Position numbers and translations under genes: made by a program | In this document: positions 25,275-32,391 of the stretch, piece after piece | Layout of the letters: each line of letters starts with the position of its first letter | Position numbering within the stretch: position 1 is the first letter of the stretch | Source of the DNA: Pseudomonadota bacterium | Lineage (GTDB): Bacteria > Pseudomonadota > Alphaproteobacteria > Rhodobacterales > Rhodobacteraceae | Direction of reading: 5' to 3' | Length of the DNA stretch: 32,516 nt | Assembly (NCBI GenBank): GCA_018240425.1 | Contig: JAFEFU010000069.1 | Span: 1 to 32,516, forward strand | Notes under the pieces: model-generated | Database searches by the model: none | Told to the model about the DNA's origin: nothing | The model's input: the letters and a program-made list of their open reading frames with translations, nothing else

Positions 25275-26671
25275 CGCGCTGCACTTTCCGTTTGCGGCTG
25301 CGGGGCCGGAACGGGTCCGGCCGGCAGCACCTTGCCAGGGTTCATCAGTCCGAGCGGGTCGAGCGCCGACTTGACGAGGCGCATGGTCCGCAGCTTCACC
25401 GGGTCGGTGGTGGCCATGAGGGAATGGACGCGCTTTGCCCCCACGCCATGCTCGGCGGAAAACGAGCCGCCGAGGCCGCGCAGGTCGCGGTAGATCGCGG
25501 CCTCGACCCGGGCGGCCAGCGCATCGGGCAGCGGACCGGGCCGGTTCAGCACGACATGCAGGTTCCCGTCGGCGAGGTGGCCGAAGACGAAGGGGCGCAG
25601 GCCGGGGTCGATCGCGGCCAACTCGCCCAGCATCCGCCCGACATGGTCCGGCAGGGCCGACAGGGGCACCGAAATGTCATAGGAGGGTGCTCCGGGGAAG
25701 GCGCGGTAGATCGCCCCGGTATCCTCGCGCAGCCGCCACAGCGCCCGCGCCTGCGCCTCGGAGGCGGCGATGATCCCGGTCGCTTCGGGCGCCGCGGCGA
25801 GAAGGCGCGCAAAAAGCCGCTCGAACGCCGCGGTCAGATCGGCCGCGTCGCCGCCGCCCAGCATCAGCGCCAGATAGATCGGCTGGTCCAGCGGCAGAGA
25901 GGCATCGGCCCAGCCCTGCGCGCCGGCAGTCAGGCGGATATAGTCGGGCCACAGCGCCTCGGCGGCGCGCAATTCGACCCCCGGCTCGCGCAGCGCCGCA
26001 TCGACAAGCCGCAGGGCCTGCGCGACCGACGGAAGGCCGAAGAGCGCCGATGCCGTCGCACGCGGCAAGGGGTCGAGGCGCACCGCCACCTTCGTCACCA
26101 CCCCCAGCGTGCCTTCGGCCCCGATGAACAGGTGCTTGAGGTCATACCCGGCCGCGTTCTTCACCACCCGCGTCAGGTCGGAATAGACCGAGCCGTCGGG
26201 AAGGACCGCCTCGATCCCCAGGACCCGGTGGCGCATGACCCCGTTGCGAAAGGCCATGACGCCCCCGGCATTGGTCGACACCATTCCCCCGACCGTCGCC
26301 GTCCCGCGCGCGGCAAGGTCGATGCCGGGGTCAAGCCCCTGCGCCGCCGCCGCCTCTTGCAGCAATTGCAAGGGCAGGCCGGCCTCGGCCACCGCCACCC
26401 GCTCGTCGGCATCAAGGCGCAGCAGGTGGTTCAGGCGCGCCAGCGACAGAAGAACCTGGCCCGGCCCGGCCTCGGTGCCGCCAACCAGCCCGGTCTGGCC
26501 GCCCTCCGGCACCATTGCGATGCGCGCGCCTGCGCAAAGGCGGACCACGGCGGCAACCTCGTCGGCCGATCCGGGCGCGACCCGGACCGCGCCGCCCGCC
26601 GCCCCGACATGGCCCGCGCCCACCGCCCGCTCGAGCGCCCGCAGGAACGCCTCGGGAAGCGCCGCGCTCAT
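25271..26671 (-). CDS. FAD-linked D-2-hydroxyacid dehydrogenase (GlcD/D2HGDH-like)
   Basis: The 466-residue flavoprotein has an N-terminal PCMH FAD-binding domain ([13 protein letters not shown] near 53, [14 protein letters not shown] near 125, [16 protein letters not shown] near 182) and a C-terminal FAD-oxidase C domain. That domain has GHLADGNLH (His365, His372) and [10 protein letters not shown] (Glu407, His408), which bind the metal and substrate carboxylate in D-2-hydroxyglutarate and D-lactate dehydrogenases. It probably oxidises a D-2-hydroxy acid to a 2-oxo acid, passing electrons to ETF or quinone. The start overlaps the aminotransferase stop, and the stop overlaps the fusion-gene start, each by 4 bp. 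Confidence 0.9.
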   Translation of the reverse strand: MSAALPEAFLRALERAVGAGHVGAAGGAVRVAPGSADEVAAVVRLCAGARIAMVPEGGQTGLVGGTEAGPGQVLLSLARLNHLLRLDADERVAVAEAGLPLQLLQEAAAAQGLDPGIDLAARGTATVGGMVSTNAGGVMAFRNGVMRHRVLGIEAVLPDGSVYSDLTRVVKNAAGYDLKHLFIGAEGTLGVVTKVAVRLDPLPRATASALFGLPSVAQALRLVDAALREPGVELRAAEALWPDYIRLTAGAQGWADASLPLDQPIYLALMLGGGDAADLTAAFERLFARLLAAAPEATGIIAASEAQARALWRLREDTGAIYRAFPGAPSYDISVPLSALPDHVGRMLGELAAIDPGLRPFVFGHLADGNLHVVLNRPGPLPDALAARVEAAIYRDLRGLGGSFSAEHGVGAKRVHSLMATTDPVKLRTMRLVKSALDPLGLMNPGKVLPAGPVPAPQPQTESAAR

Positions 26672-27783
26672 GGCGACGCCAGGGCCGCCAGCGCGGCGAT
26701 CAGGCGGTCATTCTCGCCCGGCAGGCCGATGGTCGCGCGCACGAACCGCTCATAGCCCGGCTCGCGCCAGGGCTTGACGACGATCCCCTGCTCGAGAAGC
26801 CGCTGCGCCAGCGCGCCGCTGTCGCGGCCGCCGTCGAAGAACAGGAAGTTGGTCTGCGACGGCGCCGGGGCCAGGCCGATCGCGCGAAGCGCGCCGGCGA
26901 CCCTCTCGCGCTCGTGCCGCAGGCGGGCGACCGATGCCTCCATCCAGGCGGCATCCTCCAGCGCGGCGACGGCGGCGATCTGCGCGGCGGCATTGACGTT
27001 GAAGGGCGTCTTGGCCGCCGTCACCACCCGCGCCAGCTCGCGGTCCGAACAGATCGCATAGCCGACGCGCAGCCCCGCCAGCCCGTAGGCCTTGGAGAAG
27101 GTGCGCAGCGAGGCAAAGGCGATGCCGCTGTCCAGAAGAAGGCGCAGCACGTCGGGCGCGCCCGGATCGGCGAATTCGTGATAGGCCTCGTCCAGGACGA
27201 AGAGCGTGCCGGGCCGGACCGCCGCGATCAGCCGCGCCAGTTCCGCCGCCGCCAGCGCCGGGCCGACCGGGTTCCAGGGCGAGGACAGGAAGACCAGCCG
27301 CGGCCCGGCGGCGATCGCCGCCTCGAGCGCGTCCAGATCGAAGCCCGCCGCGGCGGTCATCGCCACCTTGACCACCCGCGCTCCGTTCGCCAGAGGCTCG
27401 ATCTCGTGCAGGCCGAAGCTCGGCACCACGGTCACGACCTCGGCCCCCGGCACCAGCACCGCCCGGCACAGCGCCGCGATCATCTCTTCCGAGCCGTTGC
27501 CGGCCACGATCCTGTCGGCGGGAACCTTCAGCCGCGCCGCCAGCGCGCCGCGCAGGTCGGTGCAGCCCGGATCGGCATAGCGCCAGGGTTCGAGCGCGGC
27601 GAGGGCGCGGCCCACCGCCGGCGAGCAGCCATGCGGGTTCTCGTTGCTTGCCAGGCGCGCGATGTCATCGCGGCCCGCCACCGCTCGCGCCTGCGCCAGG
27701 GGCAGACCGGCATTGTAGGCCGGAAGCGCCGCGACATGCGGATTGACCGGCGCCGCCGATGGCCTGATGCTGCTGCTGTCCAA
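26668..27783 (-). CDS. HisC-like class I/II aminotransferase
   Basis: The 371-residue PLP enzyme follows the histidinol-phosphate aminotransferase plan: RLASNENPHGCSP near residue 44, VLDEAYHEF (Asp198, Tyr201), the PLP lysine Lys231 in RTFSKAYGLAGLRVGY, and Arg239. Catabolic operons often use HisC relatives for aromatic or other amino acids, so a histidine-biosynthesis role is not implied, and no other his gene is nearby. No ATG is available at the expected start. The TTG at 27783 has AGGGGGAAG at good distance and is preferred; a GTG at 27807, right after the reductase stop, is possible. The stop overlaps the flavoprotein start. Confidence 0.88.
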   Translation of the reverse strand: MDSSSIRPSAAPVNPHVAALPAYNAGLPLAQARAVAGRDDIARLASNENPHGCSPAVGRALAALEPWRYADPGCTDLRGALAARLKVPADRIVAGNGSEEMIAALCRAVLVPGAEVVTVVPSFGLHEIEPLANGARVVKVAMTAAAGFDLDALEAAIAAGPRLVFLSSPWNPVGPALAAAELARLIAAVRPGTLFVLDEAYHEFADPGAPDVLRLLLDSGIAFASLRTFSKAYGLAGLRVGYAICSDRELARVVTAAKTPFNVNAAAQIAAVAALEDAAWMEASVARLRHERERVAGALRAIGLAPAPSQTNFLFFDGGRDSGALAQRLLEQGIVVKPWREPGYERFVRATIGLPGENDRLIAALAALASP

Positions 27784-27809
27784 TCCGGCTTCCCCCTTCG
27801 CCCTCACGT

Positions 27810-28928
27810 TCAGATGTCCAGTACCACAGGCCCGAGCGGCCGCGAACAGCACAGAAGGATATGCCCCTCGGCGGGCTGGTCCAGCGGTTCGTCGAAATAC
27901 TCGATCTCGCCCGACAGAAGCGGCGCCGCGCAGGTTCCGCAGATCCCGGCGCGGCAGCTGAAGGCCGGCTCCAGACCCTGCCCCTCGGCCAGGTCGAGAA
28001 GCGACGCGGTCCCGCCGCCCCACGCCGCCCGCCGGCCCGAGGCGCGGAACTCGACCTCTGGCGCGCCCGCGGCCCCCTGTGGCGCAGCCACCGGGGCGGC
28101 GACGGCGGTCACGGGGACGGAGGGCGGCGACCCGCCGGCCTTCAGCACCGTGGCCGGGCCGAAGAATTCATAGGCGATCCGGTTCTCGGCCACGCCCAGT
28201 CCGCGCAAGAGGGTGTAGAGCGCCTGCATGAAGGCGGGCGGCCCGCACAGGTAGACGTCGTAGTCGTCAAGGCAGAGCAGGGATTGCAGCAGCGCCCGGT
28301 CGATGATGCCCGCGCCGCTCATCCGGCCCCTGGCCAGATCGTCCGGCGTGGGGTTGCGGTAGACGACATGCGCGCCAAGGCCCGCGCGCCGGCGGGCCAG
28401 GTCGGCCACCTCGTCGCGCAGCGCATGGACATCGCCATTCTCGCAGCCGTGCAGGAAAAGGACGCGGCGGTCGCCGTGCGCCGCCAGCCGGTGCAGCATC
28501 GCCACCATCGGCGTCAGCCCCACGCCGCCGCTGATGAGGAGCACCGGCCGGTCGCTGGCCTCGTCCAGGACGAAATCGCCGCGCGGCCCCTCGACCTCGA
28601 TCAGGTCGCCCTCGGCCACCCGGTCGTGCAGGAAGTTCGACCCCAGCCCCGCGGGATGGACCGGCGCCGAGGCCGGCTCTCGCTTGACTGTGATCCGGTA
28701 GCGCCCGGCGGCATCGGACGGCCCCGAAAGGCTGTAGTTGCGCAGGATCGGCGCGCCCCCGTCGCCCGCAGGCAGCCGCAGCACCAGGAACTGGCCCGGC
28801 CGCCAGGGCCGCCAGTCCGCCGGATCGACAGGTTCCAGGTGGAACGAGGTGATGATGCGGCTTTCGCGCACCTTCGCCGCCACCCGGAACGCACGGAACC
28901 CCGACCCCGCCGGGCGGGCCGCAGTCAT
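27810..28928 (-). CDS. FNR-type oxidoreductase with C-terminal [2Fe-2S] ferredoxin domain (Rieske oxygenase reductase)
   Basis: The 372-residue protein is a three-part electron-transfer chain: an FAD domain (RNYSLSGP, 63-70), an NAD(P) domain (SGGVGLTPM at 133-141; LCGPPAFMQAL) and a plant-type ferredoxin domain with Cys325, Cys330, Cys333 and a fourth cysteine at 360 or 361. A Pro/Ala/Val-rich linker of about 25 residues joins the last two. This is the layout of reductases serving VanA-, GbcA- and stachydrine-demethylase-like oxygenases. The start overlaps the stop of the Rieske gene by 4 bp, so the two should be a stoichiometric pair that takes electrons from NAD(P)H to the oxygenase. Confidence 0.93.
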   Translation of the reverse strand: MTAARPAGSGFRAFRVAAKVRESRIITSFHLEPVDPADWRPWRPGQFLVLRLPAGDGGAPILRNYSLSGPSDAAGRYRITVKREPASAPVHPAGLGSNFLHDRVAEGDLIEVEGPRGDFVLDEASDRPVLLISGGVGLTPMVAMLHRLAAHGDRRVLFLHGCENGDVHALRDEVADLARRRAGLGAHVVYRNPTPDDLARGRMSGAGIIDRALLQSLLCLDDYDVYLCGPPAFMQALYTLLRGLGVAENRIAYEFFGPATVLKAGGSPPSVPVTAVAAPVAAPQGAAGAPEVEFRASGRRAAWGGGTASLLDLAEGQGLEPAFSCRAGICGTCAAPLLSGEIEYFDEPLDQPAEGHILLCCSRPLGPVVLDI

Positions 28929-29962
28929 TCGGCGGCAGCCTTCTGCGCGTTTTCCTGCTCGATCAGCCGGGCCAGGTTGCGGCGGAAGCGCAGCGGGCCG
29001 ACGTCGATCTTCAGGTCGAGGTTCGGGGTGCGCGGGTTGGTCATGCCCTTGTGCACCGCCGTCAGCACCGCGCGGTCCTCCTCGAAGGCGCCGCGCACCG
29101 ACCTGGCGAATGCCGCCGAAACCACCGCGTCATCGGGCGCGAAATTGCGCATCTGGAACCAGTAGTAGCGGGTGGTGTTCTCGTCCACCGGCGTCATGAA
29201 GTTGTAGCTGTCCATCAGGAAGGCGTTCTCGGGCAGCACGCGGCCCTCGCCGCCGGCGCCCGCAGGGGCGAAGATCGCGCGGATGATCGCATTGCTGGGA
29301 TAGTGGACTTCGTAGTGCTGCTTGCGGTCGCAGTTGCCCTTGAACTGAAGATAGGGGGCATAGAAGGGCGCGGCCTCGACATCCAGCATCCAGCGCCAGA
29401 CTGTGACGCCCTTTTCACCGATGGTGGTCTCGAGCGGCGCCTCCTCGGCGGCGGCATTGCCGAACGAGGACTGGTGCACCCAGGCGACATGCGACGGGTC
29501 CAGGAGGTTGTCGGTCATGAAGAGATAGTTGCACTCGATCGCCATCGAGTCGCCGCGGTTGATGCCCCAGGCCGGATCGCCCCAATGTTCGACCGTGAAG
29601 ATCTGCGCCGGGTCGGCCTTGTCCCTGTCGCCCATCCAGATCCAGAGCAGCCCGTAACGCTCCTCGACCGGGTAGGAGTGCACGCAGGCGACATGGGGGA
29701 TCTTCTCGACCCCCGGCACCCGGGTACAGGTTCCGGTGCCGTCGAAGGTCAGGCCGTGATAGCCGCATTCGACCGTGTCGCCCTTGATGCGCCCCATCGA
29801 CAGCGGCAGCTTGCGGTGCGGGCAGGCATTCTCGAGCGCGGCGACCCTGCCGTCGGTCTTGCGGTACAGCACGATCTCTTCGCCAAGCACCTTGATCGGC
29901 ACCAGCCCCGTTCCGACCTCATGGTCCCAGGCGGCGACATACCAGCTGTTGCGAAGAAACAT
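28925..29962 (-). CDS. VanA-like Rieske non-haem iron oxygenase, catalytic subunit
   Basis: The 345-residue protein is a complete oxygenase. The Rieske centre is Cys47-x-His49 (ACPHRKLPLSMG) and Cys66-x2-His69 (ECGYHGL). The mononuclear iron site is in DNLLDPSHVAWVH, with His158 and His163. Around these, the MFLRNSWYVAAW opening, YPVEERYGLLWIWMGD and RYYWFQMRNFAPDD resemble vanillate O-demethylase and toluenesulfonate methyl-monooxygenase. Members carry out O- or N-demethylation or hydroxylation of aromatic or quaternary ammonium carboxylates; the substrate here is unknown. GGAGGG stands before the ATG. It is the first gene of the operon, divergent from the LysR regulator across 131 bp. Confidence 0.93.
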   Translation of the reverse strand: MFLRNSWYVAAWDHEVGTGLVPIKVLGEEIVLYRKTDGRVAALENACPHRKLPLSMGRIKGDTVECGYHGLTFDGTGTCTRVPGVEKIPHVACVHSYPVEERYGLLWIWMGDRDKADPAQIFTVEHWGDPAWGINRGDSMAIECNYLFMTDNLLDPSHVAWVHQSSFGNAAAEEAPLETTIGEKGVTVWRWMLDVEAAPFYAPYLQFKGNCDRKQHYEVHYPSNAIIRAIFAPAGAGGEGRVLPENAFLMDSYNFMTPVDENTTRYYWFQMRNFAPDDAVVSAAFARSVRGAFEEDRAVLTAVHKGMTNPRTPNLDLKIDVGPLRFRRNLARLIEQENAQKAAAE

Positions 29963-29980
29963 GATTCCCTCCCGGCCATT

Positions 29981-30003
29981 TGTTCAGACATATTGTTAGG
30001 ACA
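29981..30003. repeat. Two 10-bp TGTTNNGACA direct repeats, 13-bp spacing
   Basis: TGTTCAGACA and TGTTAGGACA are two near-identical 10-mers spaced 13 bp apart, and each is itself a TGT-N4-ACA dyad. They lie 18-41 bp upstream of the Rieske gene start, close enough to overlap a promoter. They may bind the LysR protein, another regulator, or be chance. Confidence 0.35.
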
Positions 30004-30042
30004 GGTGGACCGATCGCGAAAGGTTTGCTATCTGCGTTCAAA

Positions 30043-30057
30043 TTTAGAAAAACTAAA
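30043..30057. promoter_or_regulatory. Candidate LysR-type binding site (T-N11-A palindrome)
   Basis: TTTAG-N5-CTAAA is a perfect 15-bp inverted repeat with the T-N11-A spacing of LysR sites and arms like those recognised by the AmpR/GcvA branch. It lies 37 bp upstream of the LysR start and about 80 bp upstream of the Rieske start, consistent with repression of its own gene and activation of the divergent operon. Confidence 0.6.
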
Positions 30058-30093
30058 CCGAGTCCCGACTGCGCACCGACAGAAGGCCACGCC

Positions 30094-31020
30094 ATGTCAT
30101 CGCCCCCGCCCCTGCGCGCCATCCAGGCTTTCGAAGCCTTTGGCCGGCTGGGCAGCGTGACCGCGGCGGCGGCGGACCTCGGGGTGACGGTCGGCGCCGT
30201 CAGCCAGCAGATCCGCAAGCTCGAGGAGGTGCTGGGCCTGCAACTGGTCGAACGGCGGGGCCGGACGATCGCCCTTACCGCGCGCGGCGGCCAGTATCAC
30301 GCCGAGCTGGTCGCGGCCTTCGACCTTCTGCGCGCCGCGCATGACCGGCTGGAGCGCGCGCGGCTCAATCGGCTTCTGACCATATCCGCCCTGCCGTCGC
30401 TGGCGACCAAGTGGATCGGCGCGCATCTCTTCGACTGGCAGACCGCGCACCCGCTGGCCAACGTCCGTCTGGTCGGCAACGATGCCGAGCCGGTGTTCGG
30501 CGTCGATCCCGTCGATTTCCGCCTGACCTACGGCGATCTCGGCGCGCGTCTCGCCCATCGGACGGAACTTTTCACCGACTGGGTGGTTCCGGCCTGTTCG
30601 CCCGGCCTGTTGGCCCGCCATGCGCCCGCGACGCCTGCCGACATCCTCGCGGCGCCCCTTCTCGGGATCGAATGGGACCGCCATCAGGGCGCGGCCCCGA
30701 CCTGGTCGGCCTGGGCCGCCCTGATCGGCGCCCCGCACCGGGGCAAGGCCGGCGAGGTGACGTTCTCGCTGTCGAGCGCGGCGATCGACGCGGCGATCAA
30801 CGGTCGCGGCTTCGTGCTGGCGCAACTGGCGATGGCATCGCAGGACATCGCCGCGGGCCGGCTGGTCGTGCCCTTCGACATCCGGCTGAAGCTGGGCAAC
30901 CCCTATTACCTCGCCTGGGATCCCGCCGCGCTGGACAAGCCGTTCGCCCCCGAGCTCAAGGCCTGGCTGCTGGTCCTCGCCCGCCGCCACAGGGCCGGAG
31001 CCTCGCCCGGCCAGGAATGA
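30094..31020 (+). CDS. LysR-family transcriptional regulator (GcvA/AmpR-like)
   Basis: The 308-residue protein has the N-terminal winged helix-turn-helix (RAIQAFEAFGRLGSVTAAAADLGVT, then VSQQIRKLEEVLGLQLVERRGR) and a LysR effector-binding domain with LLTISALPSLATKWIGAHL, VDFRLTYGD and the DAAINGRGFVLAQLAMASQDIAAGRLVVPF block typical of the GcvA branch. I chose the ATG at 30094, where conserved sequence begins; the frame is open for 38 codons upstream through the divergent promoter. It is the probable regulator of the Rieske/ABC operon, responding to the substrate or an intermediate. It converges on the racemase gene. Confidence 0.92.
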   Translation: MSSPPPLRAIQAFEAFGRLGSVTAAAADLGVTVGAVSQQIRKLEEVLGLQLVERRGRTIALTARGGQYHAELVAAFDLLRAAHDRLERARLNRLLTISALPSLATKWIGAHLFDWQTAHPLANVRLVGNDAEPVFGVDPVDFRLTYGDLGARLAHRTELFTDWVVPACSPGLLARHAPATPADILAAPLLGIEWDRHQGAAPTWSAWAALIGAPHRGKAGEVTFSLSSAAIDAAINGRGFVLAQLAMASQDIAAGRLVVPFDIRLKLGNPYYLAWDPAALDKPFAPELKAWLLVLARRHRAGASPGQE

Positions 31021-31075
31021 CGCGGCGGCGGCTCGCCGCAGCGGCACGGAGGGGCCAGGCGATGCGGCCAGCGGC

Positions 31076-31801
31076 TCAGGCGCTCTTGCGGGGGGCCTCG
31101 ATGCCGCCAGCCTTGGCGCGCGGCGGGGCATAGCCACCGATCCGCGTCGTCCTCAGGCCGAGCCGGACCATGCTTTCGCAAAGCGCGACGGCGCAGACCA
31201 CGCCATCAAGCACCGGCATCCCGTATTGCGCCGCCAGCGCCGCGGCCAGGTCGGTCATGCCGGCACAGCCCAGCACGATCGCCTCGGCGCGGTCCTCCTC
31301 GGCCGCCCGCGCGATCTCGGCGCCGATGCGGGCACGGGCGTCGCTGCCGGGCTTTTCCAGGTCGAGAACCGGCACCTCGCTGGCCCTGACCCGGACGCAG
31401 CGCTGAGCAAGGCCGTAGCGGTGAAGGTTGTGCTCCAGCGCCGGAACCGAGCGGCCCAGCGTGGTGACGACCGAGAACTTGTTGGCCAGCATCGAAGCCA
31501 TGTGATAGGCGGCCTCGCCGATGCCGACCACGGGCCGGTCGGTAACGCAGCGCGCCGCGTCAAGCCCGGTGTCGTCGAAGCAGGCGATCACCACCGCGTC
31601 GAAATCCTGCGAGGTCCGTATCACCTCCAGCATCCCGGGGACGCTGATCGCCTCGTCATAGAAGCCCTCGATCGACGCCGGCCCCTCGGGCGGGTTGACG
31701 GCGACGATCTCGGTGCCGGGCGAGGCGACACGGCGGGCGGCGGCCCCGATCTTCTCCGTCATTTCCCGGGTGGTGTTCGGATTGATGACCAGAATGCGCA
31801 T
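31076..31801 (-). CDS. Asp/Glu/hydantoin racemase family protein
   Basis: The 241-residue product opens with MRILVINPNTT, the hallmark of the hydantoin/Asp-Glu racemase family, and has the paired catalytic cysteines Cys74 (VVIACFDDTGLDAAR) and Cys179 (IVLGCAGM) that act as base and acid in 5-substituted hydantoin racemisation. Allantoin racemase is an alternative. GAGGGGAA precedes the ATG at 31801; a GTG at 31813 overlapping livF lies within that ribosome site and is less likely. It directly follows the truncated livF, so it belonged to a branched-chain-type ABC operon whose upstream part is now cut off by insertion sequences, and its promoter may be lost or supplied by them. Confidence 0.88.
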   Translation of the reverse strand: MRILVINPNTTREMTEKIGAAARRVASPGTEIVAVNPPEGPASIEGFYDEAISVPGMLEVIRTSQDFDAVVIACFDDTGLDAARCVTDRPVVGIGEAAYHMASMLANKFSVVTTLGRSVPALEHNLHRYGLAQRCVRVRASEVPVLDLEKPGSDARARIGAEIARAAEEDRAEAIVLGCAGMTDLAAALAAQYGMPVLDGVVCAVALCESMVRLGLRTTRIGGYAPPRAKAGGIEAPRKSA

Positions 31802-31809
31802 GGTTCCCC

Positions 31810-32221
31810 TCACAACTCGCCGCCGAGATAGGCGGCCTTGATCCGATCGTCGCCCATCAGCTCCTTCGACGCGCCCGACAGGACGACCGAGCCCGTCGAC
31901 ATCGCATAGGCGCGGTTCGAGATCGACAGCGCCATCCGGCTGTTCTGCTCGACCAGAAGCACACTGACCTTCTCGTCGCGCGAAATCGCGACGATCGCCC
32001 GGGCGATGTCCTGCACCAGCTTTGGCGCGATCCCGAGCGACGGCTCGTCGAGAAGCAGGAGCTTCGGCTTGGCCATCAGCGCCCGGCCGATCACCATCAT
32101 CTGCTGCTCGCCCCCCGAAAGCGTGCTGGCCTGCTGGCCGAAACGCTCGCGCAGGCGCGGGAAACGGGTCAGCACGCTTTCGAGCGTCTTCTCGATCCCC
32201 GCCTTGTCGGTGCGGGTGCGC
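31810..32221 (-). pseudogene. livF: livF-like branched-chain ABC ATPase, 5'-truncated by an IS
   Basis: Only the C-terminal ~137 residues of an ATPase of normally ~235 remain. The signature LSGGEQQ, Walker B (LLLLDEPSLGIAP) and the histidine-switch region (VLLVEQN) are present, followed by the typical LivF end AAYLGGEL. Walker A and the Q-loop are gone: at about 32221 the coding sequence changes abruptly to the end of an insertion sequence. The frame continues through the IS tip to an ATG at 32250 (start MSPRPPIQNQ), so a short peptide could still be made, but it cannot bind ATP. The racemase gene follows 8 bp after the stop. The boundary is accurate to roughly ten bases. Confidence 0.85.
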
Positions 32222-32391
32222 TGATTTTGGATCGGAGGGCGCGGGCTCATCGGGTTGAGGTTATGCTGCTTGACGCTGGTGGATCAAGCGGCGGTTCTGG
32301 ATGGTCTGCTGTCTGATGCGCCTCCTTTCGGCCAGGATGGTTTCGCCGCGGCCGAAGTAGACATCGGCGGGGGTGAGGTTGCCGATGCTCT
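32222..32391 (-). mobile_element. IS A: end of an integrase-core (IS3-like) insertion sequence, itself interrupted
   Basis: The minus strand encodes the conserved C-terminal tail of a DDE-integrase transposase, SIGNLTPADVYFGRG through RRLIHQRQAA, ending in TAA at 32261-32263. The element tip then runs TGATTTTGGATCGG (plus strand from 32222) into livF. Upstream of the Ser-Ile-Gly codons (about 32391) the frame changes to unrelated sequence where a second IS begins. The transposase is therefore a remnant here; any remaining part lies beyond the window. The family is judged from the tail motif only. Confidence 0.7.
32261..32391 (-). pseudogene. C-terminal fragment of IS A transposase
   Basis: About 43 residues survive, with the NLTPADVYFGRG motif found at the end of many integrase-core transposases. 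The catalytic DDE residues are not in the window. The break on the 5' side coincides with the terminus of the second element, so the gene is disrupted unless that element is precisely removed. Confidence 0.75.

Larger units (their letters stand above)
29963..30093. promoter_or_regulatory. Divergent promoter region between the Rieske operon and its LysR regulator
   Basis: This 131-bp intergenic stretch is the most AT-rich in the neighbourhood and separates a LysR gene from an eight-gene operon on the opposite strand, the classic layout for LysR control of divergent genes. It contains the T-N11-A palindrome at 30043-30057 and the repeated TGT-N4-ACA sequence at 29981-30003. I could not assign -35/-10 boxes with confidence. 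Confidence 0.7.

Noticed and set aside
23328..25493. A 721-codon open frame on the plus strand opposite the fusion gene
   Set aside because: Composition is typical of an antisense shadow (Arg/Gly/Ala/Asp rich) and it has no recognisable motif, while the minus strand holds two complete enzyme motif sets.
26668..27783. Histidine biosynthesis hisC
   Set aside because: The sequence is HisC-like, but it is embedded in a catabolic operon with no other his genes, so the biosynthetic name is not justified.
31076..31801. Including the racemase in the Rieske/ABC operon
   Set aside because: The LysR gene lies between them on the opposite strand and the racemase directly follows livF, so it belonged to a different transcription unit.
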